Origin: Sodiomyces alkalinus F11
Lineage: Eukaryota; Ascomycota; Sordariomycetes; Glomerellales; Plectosphaerellaceae
Length of the DNA: 64,000 bases
NCBI RefSeq assembly: GCF_003711515.1
Contig: NW_021167082.1
Location: forward strand, 877,310 to 941,309
Direction: 5' to 3'
The position numbers were made by a program, and so were the translations under genes. The notes beneath the pieces were generated by a model. That model saw nothing but the letters and a program-made list of their open reading frames with translations. It was not told the origin of the DNA and searched no databases. Position 1 is the stretch's first letter; each line of letters opens with the position of its first letter. Of the stretch, positions 47,085-58,235 are shown one piece after another.

Positions 47085-48055
47085 CTAAGTCTTGTTCCAC
47101 TCGAGCTTCATTGTCGATGACGGCACCTGGTATACCTGCAAGGCGCGAACAGCCTCTTCGGCGGTTGAGGCAGTCACGAGGATGTCAGCGTTGCCACCCT
47201 TGATGAAGCCCTCGTCGACGGCGCGACGGACCCACGCCAGGATGCCATCGAAGAAGCCGTCAATGTTGAGGAGACAGATCCCGCGCTCGTGGATGCCGAG
47301 CTGAACCCAGGTGGTCGTCTCGAGGACCTCCTCGATGGTGCCAAAGCCGCCGGAGAGGGCGATGAAGCCGGAGCCGGGGCCGCCGGCGATGACTTCCTGG
47401 GCCATCATGCGCTTGCGGGTGTGCATGTCCTTCACGACGGTGGTGCGTCCGTAGACGGACTCCTCGGGGATCTGCATTTCGTTGGCATCGACGCTCTGGT
47501 AGGTCCCGTCACGTTCGTACTTGACGAGGGCTTCGGGGATGATGCCGTGGGCCCAGTCAGGGCCGGATAGGGCCACGAGGGTTTTGGCGACCTCCCCCAT
47601 CAGACCTACGGTTCCGCCGCCATAGACTGAAATTTGTATCTTGTCAGCTGAGGTCAAGTGGGTGCAAAAGGTGTACACATTGGGTCACCCCGGGATGGAT
47701 GTCGAGGTGCCAAAGGAAAGAAAACGATAAAGAAGAAAAGAAGAAAGAAGAAAAAGAAGAAGAAAAAGAAAAAGAAAAGAAAAAAGCAAGGCCTTGACAT
47801 GTCCACTACCGTGGGTTTGGTCTGCTAGCGAAGGGGAAGAGCGATAAGGGCGAGAGGAACATTACCCAGAGCGATTTTGTTTGCTGCCATAACTCTCGCC
47901 AGCTGACGAGCCGCTTCCATGTGCGCCGGGTTGTAACCAGCCGATGCTCCGCAGTACACACAGATCTTTGTCCTCGGCGTTGTGCCATTGTCGGCCACCG
48001 TGGTTTCGCTTGGGTTGACTTGCGATGCCGCCGCGGACGACCCGTTGGTTGCCAT
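47085..48055 (-). CDS. LOG-family nucleotide 5'-monophosphate phosphoribohydrolase (lysine decarboxylase-like fold), 243 aa
   Basis: Exons are 48055..47866 and 47626..47085; the 239-nt intron contains a long A/G tract. The family (often mis-annotated as lysine decarboxylase) hydrolyses the N-glycosidic bond of nucleoside monophosphates; plant members activate cytokinins. The Rossmann-like start ICVYCGASAGYNPAHMEAARQLARVM is followed by ALVYGGGTVGLMG, the phosphate-binding loop. DMHTRKRMMAQ carries the catalytic Arg, and ALSGGFGTIEEVLE is the fungal form of the PGGxGTxxE motif, with Ser in place of the usual Pro as in other fungal members. The N-terminal 27 residues are disordered. The true fungal substrate is unknown; cytokinin release is possible but unproven. 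Splicing restores VYGGGTVG exactly, so the structure is secure. Confidence 0.92.
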
Positions 48056-49736
48056 GTTGAATTTTTGCTTAGGTATAGTGCAGCTTGAGATTGGTGAAAT
48101 AAGACGAACAGATCCAATAAAAGTAAAGCTGGATTGGAACGAGCAAGATTGTTCGCGACTGCGGGTGGCGATTCTAGTGTGTTTGGGAGGGGGGGGGTGA
48201 GGTCTTGAAAGTGGTAAACACGTCCAACCCCTGCGCAATGGACAACCAACCACACTTCTGGCTATAGAAAAGGGGTATCTGAACTGACGGAAGCCGGCTT
48301 GCGTCGCTGCGGGAGCTGGTTTCCCAAAGTGAACTCTGGCTGAGAGAGAGGTTCGATGGTGAGGTAGAGTGATGTGGAGGAGATACGGGGACACGCAGAG
48401 TGAGTCAGAGTGAGCAGTGTCAGGCAGAAAGGGGGGATAGTAAGCCGCGAGTGAGGTAAGGGCTTCTGAGACGGGAGTTTCGTGAGAGCCAGGCAACCCT
48501 GCAAAATGATAACAAGTCCCTGGATGCTTAGCCGTTAGAAGGTGTCAGAGAGGAAAGGTGAGTAGTCGTAGCTCTAGCGGTGAACGGACTTGATTTGTCG
48601 CAGGGTAATTACACATTTAGGCCGTGGATACCCAGTGAATAAGTTGTTGGTTGAAGAAAACGGGCGGTCAGATCAAGTGTGAGAGGACAAGGTTCTGGCT
48701 AAATGGCACGTTTCGTAATTGAGAGACGAGTCTTTTTCAGAAATGTTATTGCCTAAGAGTTATTTCTTGATTGTCTTGCCGTCGGGGTTCAGAGGTAAGA
48801 GAGTGAGAGACTTCTATGAAGTATCGGGACAGTGACGTCGCCATCTCGGTGTAATTATCGCACTCGAAGGCCCGGGTTTTGTGGAGACAAAGGCACCGAG
48901 CAATGCAAGGTACAGTACCCCGGATTAGGTACCTATTGTTGATATTACCTAGGTAGTTTAATGGTCCTAGCACAGGGCTCGATTCAACCCACAGTCGAGA
49001 CCTTTATTAATCGGGTTCAAAGCTACTACTACATCTACAGTTGTCGGTGATGAAGCATCGGGAGTCAACGGTCGAAGTTTGATCCTCTGGTTTAAGAAAA
49101 TTACAAACCGCCAAAAGGGTATCGGTCTTGCCGAGCAAGGTGCCACCGCTGATTAGACGTCGGTCGGGTGGTGTTTCGACTGTGTAACTGGACGCCCCTG
49201 AAGGAGCACAGTTGCGTGGATGATTCGGTATTAGCCAGTTTACGTTCGGTATTCCCGGACTCTGCTGTGCTTGTAGCGGCTCCGCAAAACCGTCCTCGTC
49301 CTGCTCTTCCTCATTCATCAGGAACCGGAGGATGGGTAGGGCGATGGTCCCCTGGGAAATTGGTAGGTGTTGTGTCGAGTTCACGGCGGGATCCCGGAAC
49401 TGATTGGCCCCGCCCCACGTGCAAACGAGCGGGCGACCTATAGGTACGTATTTATCGATCCTGGTCCGTGCGAGCATGCATCGAATGACGCTAGGTATAC
49501 CCGATACGCATGGGCGTTTTTCCTGGATTGCAGCAGCATGTTTCTTCCTGCATTACAACATACGAATACAACGTGCCTCCAGAACAACGCTTGGCCGTTC
49601 TTTTCATCGCAACGTACCTATTTCACGACGACAAGCGATCGGTACCGGCCTAGGTATCGTTCATCTGGCTGTCGGCAACCGCTATAGACCAACTTTACGA
49701 ATTGTCAAGCTGCTTTGCCGCAACTGGGTCTAAACC
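48056..49736. promoter_or_regulatory. Divergent upstream region of the LOG and CLPTM1 genes (1.7 kb)
   Basis: Contains a C/T-rich stretch just upstream of the LOG gene and AGGTACCT palindromes at about 48928..48956. Open frames of up to 156 codons on either strand have no recognisable family and poor starts. No gene is called. Confidence 0.45.
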
Positions 49737-49771
49737 ATGCCTCAACCGAACAACCCGGCTGCAGCTGGCCA

Positions 49772-49802
<31 letters not shown>

Positions 49803-50746
49803 GAGCAGCCATGGGTGCGTTTTCTCTGCTCCGAGACCTCCTCGTACCTCGTAGCAGGCGTTTTCCTAAGCTGATACTGATTCTGATGGTCGTCCGCAAA
49901 CAGGGTATCAGCAACACTCAAAAGCTCATCATCGGTGGCGTGCTCTGGCTCGGCATGAACATCGCGAGCAATGTTTACTTCAAGAAGCCTGTTGGTGTCG
50001 GCACCCAGGTCACCGACCCCAACGGCAAGGTCTACACCGTTCCGGACAACATCGACGATATTCCTCCCTATCTCCTTCGCCCTCGGACCCTGAATGAAGG
50101 CGCAACCTACAGTGCGGTGCCCCGAAAGCTGGCGCCCATGTGGCCCATGGACAGCTACATCGACATCACCGTGACGGTCTCCGAGTCGCCCAGGCCCCGG
50201 CCCCTCGAGGCCACCCCGTCCGAGAAGGTTGTCATGCAGGAAACCCGTTTCCACATGGGAGATTCCAGCGATAAACGATCCGTCGACACGACCATCGATC
50301 TGCCCCAGTCTGTTCAGAACAATGGCACGCTGTGGGGCCATTTCTATGTGGGCCTCACGGGAAGCCCTCTCGATCCTCTCGGCCCCGGCTTCGACTTGGC
50401 CTCTGCCTATCATTTTGCCTACCCCCTGACGCAATATCTCCCCAAGAAGAAGGAAGTCAAGGCAAGGTCTTTGCTCGAGGGTGTCCCGGAAGATGCCAGC
50501 GAGGCGGGAGAGCAAGAGAAAGAGATTGACCGGGAGGAGAACGTCGGCCCTATCATCGCCAACTATTATCACCCCAACTTTACCCTGTCCATCATTCCCG
50601 ACTCGGGCGTCTTGGACTACCGGACTCTCCATCCTGCGACCCGTCACTTCTTGCGAACAGAGCCCACCGGCGCTCGGGACGGCACGGGTCAGAATTCGTG
50701 GTACTGTAGGTTTTGATTTTGATTTTGAGTGGTTGTGGACCCAACC

Positions 50747-50783
<37 letters not shown>

Positions 50784-51995
50784 GTTCACTCGCCTCCCTG
50801 GTGCGAATCCTTGTGCTGACTCAAGAAATGCTTAGATCCCGTCCTCTTCGTCAACAACTTCTGGCAATTGAAGAACCATATGATGTTGCTCAACGAGACT
50901 GTCACGACCGTCCCCATGCACATCGACCTCGGCAACCTCCGCCACTTCCTATTCGGCATAATGTCGTCCCTCGAGCTCAGCAGCAAGGAGAGCGCGCGCC
51001 AGGTCGCCTTCGGCCAGTCCGTGCCGGGCGGCGGCGACGGCTCCGAAATGGAGATGGTGAAGACGATTTTCCTCGACTCGAACCCGTACCTCCTGGCCAT
51101 AACGGCGGTCGTCTCCGTGGCGCACATCATCTTGGAGATGCTCGCCTTCGGGTCGGACATTGCGCACTACCGCAAGAAGAAGGACAACGTCGGCATCTCG
51201 GTCCGCTCGATCCTGGCCAACGCCTTCATGCAGGCGGTCATCCTGCTGTACCTCATCGACAACTCGGAGAACACGAGCTGGATCATCCTCGGGTCGCAGG
51301 GCATGGGCATCGTCATCGAGCTCTGGAAGATCACCACCGTGGTCGACGTCAAGGTGGAGCCCGGCGGCCCGGGCTCCTGGCTGCCGTTCAAGATTGTGTT
51401 CGCCGACAAGTACAAGCTGAGCGAGACGGAAGAGAAGACCAAGGAGTACGACGAGATTGCGTTCCGCTACATGTACGTGGCCGCCGTGCCGCTGCTCATC
51501 GCCTACGCCATCTACTCGCTGGTCTACGAGACGCACAAGTCGTGGTACTCGTACATCATCACGAGCCTGGTCGGGTCGGTGTACGCGTACGGGTTCCTCA
51601 TGATGGTGCCGTCGCTGTACATCAACTACCGGCTCAAGAGCGTGGCGCACATGCCGGGCAAGGCCATGATGTACAAGTTCCTCAACACGTTCATCGACGA
51701 CCTCTTTGCGTTCACCATCAAGATGCCCGTCCTGCACCGGCTGGCGACGTTCCGGGACGATGTCATCTTCTTCATTTACCTCTACCAGCGCTGGGCGTAC
51801 CGCGTCGACTACACGCGGGTGAACGAGTTTGGGCAGGGTGGTGATGAAGAGGTCACTGCGGCGGAGAAGGCCAAGGTGCAGGAACTGTTGGAGCAGGATG
51901 CGGCCGCGCAGGAGGGAGAGAAGGAAGCCCGGGAGGGAACGGCGAAGAAGGCGACGGGGGCTGACACGGGGAAGGCGAAGAAGAGGAGAGCGTGA
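49737..51995 (+). CDS. CLPTM1-family multipass ER/Golgi membrane protein, 679 aa, three exons
   Basis: Exons are 49737..49814, 49904..50705 and 50836..51995. CLPTM1 (cleft lip and palate transmembrane 1) proteins are conserved ER/Golgi membrane proteins; the human homologue retains GABA-A receptors and CLPTM1L is a lipid scramblase. The first exon encodes MPQPNNPAAAG and 11 Gln. Exon 2 starts with TM1 (LIIGGVLWLGMNIASNVYF) and a large lumenal domain with YIDITVTVSE, LWGHFYVGLTGSPLDP and NYYHPNFTLSIIPD. Exon 3 begins PVLFVNNFWQLKNHM, then carries several TM helices (YLLAITAVVSVAHIILEMLAF, SILANAFMQAVILLYLI, YVAAVPLLIAYAIYSLVY and others), FRDDVIFFIYLYQRWAYRVDYTRVNEFG, which is diagnostic, and a Lys/Glu-rich tail. 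Both introns were placed by preserved phase. Fungal function is not established. Confidence 0.95.
50749..50780 (+). repeat. (AC)n microsatellite in CLPTM1 intron 2
   Basis: About 16 AC/CA dinucleotides lie in the 130-nt intron between exons 2 and 3, upstream of the acceptor TGCTTAG. Confidence 0.95.
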
Positions 51996-53025
51996 GGTTG
52001 AAGGAAGCAAGGGGAAAGAAAACATGTTCCAATTTCCCCCATTGGGTTATTTCTGGTGGTTGAGAAAAGTAATGGCATAACAGGGGGGATTTCTGCACCA
52101 TATTTATAGACTAAGGTAGGTAGGCGGTCATTGTAGAAGAGGAGGGATTGTGCCTTATGGAGCTAGACAGACGGCAAGGCAATGTGCTGCAAGCTGATAT
52201 TCTTTGCATATAAAGACCACCTCTGAAGCCACATGCACGTTTCAAGTGTGGCTCAGCACCACCCGCAAGAAACGGGCCTACCTTAGCTACTGGTCCTGGG
52301 AGGATGTACCAGGTAATTAAGGTAGGTACCTACCTTATTTAAGGCAAGGTACCTAGGTACCTACCTTACCTGATGTGGGTTACTGAACGTGGTACCTTAG
52401 GTAGTCCGTAAAGACGGAGACTGAAGGGACAGAATCGAAGGTGTTGACGATCAGAGCGACAGTTGTCTCCTCGACTTCACTCACGTCCCATAGCTTCATG
52501 TCCAATATTGCTGCGCCGCCACCGCTCCACCATCCGGGCGGTGCAACAGACGGCAGGTACCGCTATACTATAAGGACCCAACTACCTTAGGAATACAAAC
52601 TACTCAGTAATTACTGCGTATCTTGTACCCCATACCTTCCTCTTACTCTGTAATCTAATTAAGGCTGCGGGTTCGTCATCTTCCCCACCCGCCTGTCAGA
52701 CGACAGGAACGGATCCTGACACCGAAGGGGACGTTAGCATTGAGCTCAGAGCTAAGCACAAATCTGCTCCGACTCGGGAAGCGAACTCCCTCCTCGCTCC
52801 TCCCTCCTCGCTCCCCCCTCCCCTTTCTCCTTCGTCCGTTTGGTTTTCTCGTCTTGTTGACTCCTTATTCACCCCTTACTCTATCCTCTCCCAGTCTCTG
52901 CCACGATCCCCATACCCAGTCCTCTCTCTCTCTCTAATTACACCAGACGTCCATCTGGCTCCACGACAACACGGCCGCCTAGCGAGGGGCCCGTGGCCCA
53001 CAATCACGCCCTCCTTTCCCTCAGC
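51996..53025. other. Intergenic, with a dense AGGTACCT palindrome cluster
   Basis: 1 kb between CLPTM1 and the polyglutamine gene. The notable content is the palindrome cluster at 52277..52405. The last 200 bp are C/T-rich, as in fungal promoters just upstream of starts. No coding exon is supported. Confidence 0.5.
52277..52405. repeat. Cluster of AGGTACCT/CCTAGG palindromes
   Basis: GGTAGGTACCTACC (from 52321), AAGGTACCTAGGTACCTACC (from 52347) and GGTACCTTAGGTA (from 52391) are nested palindromes built from AGGTACCT and CCTTAGG units. The whole could fold into long hairpins. The same units recur in many other intergenic regions of this window. Confidence 0.8.
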
Positions 53026-53730
53026 ATGAGCAAGGCCACCGTCGGGTCCTTGCTAGCTGACACTGCAAATTCCATTACCGACAGTCTACGCATTCTCGAT
53101 GGGTCCGACAAGAGCCAATGGGGCGCCGACGAACATGAACAGCTCCGACGCCTCGAACATGCCCTCGACGAGGCCAGGAAGGATTTCCAGGAGCTTTCTC
53201 CCTTCCTTGATGGCCAGCGCTACTATATGAACGACCGCCGACGTGAGTCTTTACCTACTGTTTTGCTTTGCTTTGCTTTGCTTTGCTTTTATCGCCCCAC
53301 CTTCCAGTTTCACTGCCTCGTCGACAGTCGAATGCGCCCAGCTAACCCTTTCCACCAACTCCTCTAGCCCAGTCGATTGAAGAGCTATCCATCTTGAATA
53401 CCAAGTTCCAACACCACGCCGAAAGCTTCCGCCACTGGGCGCATCAGGGCGGGCCCATCAATCCCCTCTGGGCCGTCGAGACCTCCACCCTCAGCCGCGA
53501 ACTGCACCGCGCTCAGTGTCGCGCGGCTCGTCGTATTTTCGCGTCGAAACAAGAGCAGGCCGCCCCGCGCTGTCTCGGCGCCTTCCTCGTCTTCCGCAAG
53601 CAGCGCGAATGGGCCCTCAGGCGAGCGCAGAGGAGACGTCAGCAGCAGAAAAGGTCCAGCGGTGGAGATGCCAGTCACGACCAGGTTCCGGTCCAACAAC
53701 AGCAACAACAGCAACAACAGCAACAACAGC

Positions 53731-53786
<56 letters not shown>

Positions 53787-54506
53787 CGACCCCCGCCCAC
53801 CCCAACAGCTAGGGAGCTTCACCGGCATCGGAGGAAAGGGTCGAGCTTGGTCCCCGCCGACGATCGCGCCGCCGATAGCGCAGCGGACGATGAGTACGAG
53901 GAACAACGTTTCCGCATGGAGGAGCTAGCACTGTGCAATTCCATCGGTAAATTCCAGCGGTTCGGCGACCGCGACATTGCTTTCGTTTGCGACTTTTGCG
54001 ACGGGCACATCATATGGGAGGACCTCGAGACCATGCCGTCGATGCGAACCGTGGACGAAGAGACCGCGGCGGCGGCGGCGGAGGCGCATCCGGGAGCCGT
54101 CGACGGCGGTCCCGCGACGCAGGGGCACGATAGTACGGCCGTCCCCCGCGCCACGCGACCGCTGCCGCCCGAACCGCCGGGGATCCTGCATTGGCAGGCC
54201 ACGGGGTTCACCGTGTCGGGACACGGGGAGAAGAGCGTGGTGTTTCCGCCGCTGGCGATCGCGAACCATGTTGCGCCGACGACGCAGATCGATTGGGTCG
54301 CGCAGCTGCGGTGTCCCGCCTGCGATGAGCCGCCGGCCGAGGGCGGGGAGGACGAGGGGACGGGCGTCTGGCGGATGGACGACGAACTTGTTTTCGATGA
54401 CTTGGCGGCGTTCGAGGAGCATTTATACTGGCAGCACACACCTACATACGTGCCGAGTATACCCGTGTCGTTACCGCTTCCATCGACGAGCTGCCTGTTA
54501 ATGTGA
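53026..54506 (+). CDS. Uncharacterised fungal protein with a 31-Gln tract and paired CxxC motifs, 451 aa
   Basis: Exons are 53026..53242 and 53368..54506; the intron (GTGAGT...CTCTAG) splits a Pro codon and contains a fivefold TTTGC repeat. The first in-frame ATG gives MSKATVGSLLADTANSITDSL. The N-terminal 200 residues are helical and rich in Arg/Gln (ELHRAQCRAARRIF, RKQREWALRRAQRRRQQQ). An uninterrupted run of 31 Gln codons (53694..53786, CAA/CAG) follows. The C-terminal half has FVCDFCDGHIIWEDL, then LRCPACDEP and FEEHLYWQHTP, spacing that suggests a CxxC...CxxC...H-x3/4-H zinc-binding unit. DDE-rich patches lie between. I do not recognise a named family; a nuclear role is plausible from the polyQ, the basic stretch and the possible zinc site, but is inference. 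Confidence 0.85.
53694..53786 (+). repeat. CAA/CAG trinucleotide repeat encoding 31 Gln
   Basis: 31 consecutive Gln codons: regular CAA-CAA-CAG units at the start turn into pure CAA repeats. It is the longest homopeptide in the window and a likely length-variable site between strains. Confidence 0.95.
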
Positions 54507-55274
54507 CCAGAGCGGAGGAGGGATGACTCTACGCCGAGACGGATGGAGCGGGAATGTTACGGAAAGGTGCCCGTTATCGACAAGCAACTCACCTGAGGGA
54601 CACGTTTACTAATGGGCGGGGTAAGACAAATTCGGGAATTCGCTGGCGACACGGCGTTCTGAGGGTTAAAAGGGAGGGGAAGGCTTGTGGAGAGAAGGGA
54701 CATGAAGCCCCGCCCTGTGCTGTGACAGGGCGGGAAAGGAATGGCTATTTATGATGTTTTTGACGCTTCACGTTGTGACGACTGGGCTTTTTGTGAAGAA
54801 GCATTGCATACATGGGTCTTTTAGAGGAGGGCCGCTGTGGAGGACTGTCCATATACCCCTGTAGTCGATTTTTGATCAAGATTTTTGTTCCTCTGTATTT
54901 CATGACCGAATAGACAGCGTACTTCGGAGTATTTATTTTCCTCTCCTGCTTTTGCAGCCCGTTGGATAAGAGGAGACAGCCGCTGGTGTCCGGTTTACGA
55001 ACCCAGCTGTACATTTTTCGTTCCATGGTAAACAGAAACAGAAGGCAAGAATGTCTCCTGTGATGATGCAGAACTATATGCAACCTGTTGAAGCACAAAG
55101 ATTCGTATACTCGCTTGCCCAAATCTTCCCGCCATCCGCCCTTGCCGAAAACAAGAAACAACAGACTCGTTACACTTCAAAACACCTGAACCAGACAGGG
55201 GATCCCATAGGCTATATAGTAGGGCAGTGGTGGAGGAGTCTCCAGATCCCCCCCGGACGAAAAGACGCGCAACA
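54507..55274. other. Intergenic between the convergent polyQ gene and SEC22
   Basis: 770 bp with no supported gene. A 138-codon minus-strand frame (54745..55161) has no recognisable features. Confidence 0.5.
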
Positions 55275-56074
55275 CTACAAAAACCGCCACCACAAAAAGA
55301 GAATGATAAAAAAGCCTAGCCCGGCCACGGGACCGTATTGCTTCAGAAGAAGCTCCCAGTTAATGCGCACGGCGGCGCGTCGGTACTTCTTGCTGTCATC
55401 ACGGAGGCGGGAGCTGATCTCGCCCATGCGCTCGAGCGAGTCGCCGCGGTAGAGGAGGTCCTCGATATTCTTGGTCATGATCTTGGTGACGTCGCGGAGC
55501 TCGGTGTTGAGGCGGTCGAGGTTGTTGGCGGCGCGGGCGTCGGCGTAGGTGGCCTTGGTGCGGGAGATGAAGGTGTCGAAGTCCATGAAGGCGTAGGGGC
55601 GGAGGGTGGGGCTCTGGACCTGGGCGGCCGGGTGGGTCTGGTGGAACTCGCGGGCGAGGTCGGCGAGGTAGGTGAAGGCCAGCTCGCGCGGGTAGGAGCG
55701 GTCGGTGATGGTGAGGAAGATGACGTCCCCGTCGATGAAGTAGTGGAGGGTCGCCTGGCCCAGCTCGAGGCTCGCGCGGGGTTCGGATTTGCGGGTGACC
55801 TTGCGCAGCACGGCGCGGATTTGGTCCTTGATCTCTATCACGTCGTCTTCTTGGTGCTCGTCGTCGACGGAGGCGCAGAGCATTAGACCTGGAAAGGGGG
55901 AGGTCGGAATGGAGCCCGAAGGTTAGCTTGGTTCCATGGCTCATGGATGGTGCGATAATAGGAGGGCGGAGAAAGGGAAAGAAGAAAGAAAGAAAAATTG
56001 GGAGATCGGAGCTATGGCATGGCCTACATACCATCGAGCCTTGCTATTTGTGTCGACCGGATAGCTCTCGACAT
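55275..56074 (-). CDS. SEC22: SEC22 R-SNARE of ER-Golgi vesicles, 218 aa
   Basis: Exons are 56074..56032 and 55888..55275; the intron (GTATGT...TTCCAG) splits the Gly codon of LDGLMLCASVDD. Sec22 is the longin-type R-SNARE pairing with Sed5, Bos1 and Bet1 in ER-Golgi fusion and acting in retrograde traffic. MSRAIRSTQIARLDG then LMLCASVDDEHQEDDV begin the longin domain (about residues 1-125: LHYFIDGDVIFLTITDRSYPRELAFTYLADLAREF). The SNARE helix runs from about 135 to 190, with the zero-layer Arg in NIEDLLYRGDSLERM. A C-terminal anchor GLGFFIILFLWWRFL has no lumenal tail, as usual. Yeast Sec22 is 214 aa, so the length is normal. Confidence 0.97.
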
Positions 56075-57004
56075 GATGGGCTATGGGCGTAGATAGAAGA
56101 GTGCGACAAGATCGATTCCCTTTGGGGGGGGCAGAGCGTCGGTTGAGGGAACTGAGGCCGACGTTGCGGGTATCGCGTGTCGTGGGATATTCCCTGACTG
56201 TCGACAAAAAAAGATGAACGGGAGAGAAAGAAGTAAAATATATGACGTGTCCTCAAGGCTGGAGAAGCTATGTGTCTTCCGCTGCGTACCTAGGTAGAAG
56301 CTAGAGTTGAGATATGATCCGCGTTTTGTAGGCAGCCAGATGAATACCGTCGCCTGGCACGTGTCGTGCTGTGTAAGGTACTAAGGTGTGGCTTCTGTTG
56401 AAATGGTGATTTCTTGTCGATGGGCGCAATTGAAGACGTCCTGCCTTTATTAGCATCTACGAAGTGGTACGGGGGTGGGGGGTGGGTACTGGTGGTAAGG
56501 TACCTTATTATCCATGCAAGTGAGGCTGATGCGGAGTTTTATACAATACCGTACCGTAGTTGTGGCTTGTAATGAAGCTTTCCCAGCCTCCATTTGCGAC
56601 AACGGCGGACAGGAGCTCAGAGCTCTCCCCTCAATCGCCAGAGCTGTCCCCGAGACAAGAAGGAACATCTCAGATCTCACCATTTTTCAATATCTGCTCA
56701 ATCTTTTTCCGAAGCTTTCATTTCCTTATGCTTTATAGTTGATTCAATGTGGCCAGTTCTTATACACCCTGGGAATTGTTAATCGGGGTTTTCTTCTGGC
56801 TTTCACCACACATCCATGCCCTTGCTTTCCCCAAGTCTCAAGTTCTCAATATCAGCGGATCAACGGTCTCTGGCGTCTACCTTATATTGGCGAACGTACT
56901 ACCAACGGATTTCTCATTAGGCTTCTCATTCGTCCGAGTCTTATGGAGGCTCAAAGTTCGATGCTGAGATCATATTCCTGCCACCGACCTACCCTCGGGT
57001 AACT
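56075..57004. promoter_or_regulatory. Divergent upstream region of SEC22 and the ASXH-domain gene
   Basis: 0.93 kb containing TACCTAGGTAG (about 56286) and GGTAAGGTACCTTA (about 56493..56506). No coding exon is supported. Confidence 0.45.
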
Positions 57005-58235
57005 ATGCTTGCCCCTTGGGCCCCCAGGATTCTACGTGAAACCTCTTTAGCGACACCGGGCCTTAGAGACACAATGAACAGCATAAACAACGCAATGGAG
57101 ACGCAACACAACATAGAAAGGCCCGATGACAACATGGCCCGGCCTCCAAGCCCTACCTCCAGGTCTTCTAGTCTTTCTCCGCCACCATCTTCACCTTTGG
57201 ACGAATTGCCCATACCCTCACCCCCACAGAGCCCTTCCCCTGAACGCCACGATATATCTCTCGATAGTATTACAATATCATCGCCGAAATCCACCATCGG
57301 TCTCCCGGATATGGCACCAGTAACACGAAGCGCTTCGCGGAAACTCGTCGCCCAGATAGACCCTCAAGAGCCCCACGAAGTGGAACAGGAAAAGGACACT
57401 AGGGACACGACTTCCATGTCCAAGCCTAAAAGCAGCGGAAAGGGCATTATCAAGAAGATTACCAATAAGGTTCCGCGACAGAAATGGACACCAGAAAGGC
57501 TCCTGGCTGACCCAAAGTCTCCGGTTGCGCGAGCGGACATCAGAGTACGTCACCCCTCTCAAGGCCTGTCATTCTCAGCGTCGTAATCGTAATTATAATT
57601 ATTTCTTTACTTGTCTCAAGTCTGGGTCCGTCTCCATTACGTTGGCTTCACTTGATCCACGCCGATGACTAACTTCAACAAAGAGCCTCCTCTGCAATAA
57701 CCCACCGGCATGGGACATCCTGACTCCGCAGGAGAAGACTGAAATTCTTGCCCTCTTTCCGTCGGGGACCCCTATCATCAATGCCGGTACACCTGACGCC
57801 CGACCCGACATGGCTCTTCTCGCTTCAGACGACAACTTCCGGCACGACTGCGCACGATACGCCGAGAACCTGGCCGAGGGAAAGCACGATCCCCAGTGGT
57901 TAGCCGAGGCTTGGGCCGCCTCCGAGCAACGTCGGGTCGGGGAGTTCGAGAAGTACCTCGAAGAGAAGTTTGAGGAGGAATGGGGCGTCAAGTTGCCGGA
58001 CCACATGAGGCGTAGTACGGATCGCCCAGCCACTTCACAGGCGGGCAGTCAGGACTCTGCGCCCTCTAGCCACCCGGGCAGCCAAAATGCCGACAATGCG
58101 CCAGACGATAGGAACGATGCGGGGGATGCTGGAAGGGGAGAGGTGAATGGTGACTGTGAATCGGGCGGCTCTTACGCGGCAAGATCTCCCGCTGCCGAAG
58201 GTGCTTCCCCTGCTAAGAAGCAGAGGATCTCCTAG
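57005..58235 (+). CDS. ASXH (Asx homology / DEUBAD-type) domain protein, about 363 aa
   Basis: Exons are 57005..57544 and 57684..58235 (donor GTACGT, acceptor ACAAAG, phase 0). The ASX homology region is the DEUBAD adaptor that activates BAP1/Calypso-type deubiquitinases in animals; fungi carry single-domain relatives of unknown partner. The domain spans the splice junction: KWTPERLLADPKSPVARADIR, then SLLCNNPPAWDILTPQEKTEILALFPSGTPI, FRHDCARYAENLAEGKHDPQWLAEAW and RRVGEFEKYLEEKFEEEWG. The N-terminal 150 residues are Ser/Pro-rich and disordered, with RSASRKLV and a KPKSSGKGIIKKITNKVPRQK basic patch. The C-terminal tail is disordered and ends SPAKKQRIS, a nuclear-localisation-like signal. Two in-frame starts are possible: 57005 used here, or 57074 (MNSINNAMETQ), giving 340 residues. 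Confidence 0.85.

Noticed and set aside
50949..52025. 358-codon minus frame opposite CLPTM1 exon 3, and a 346-codon one opposite exon 2
   Set aside because: Antisense shadows of coding DNA with strong third-position GC bias.
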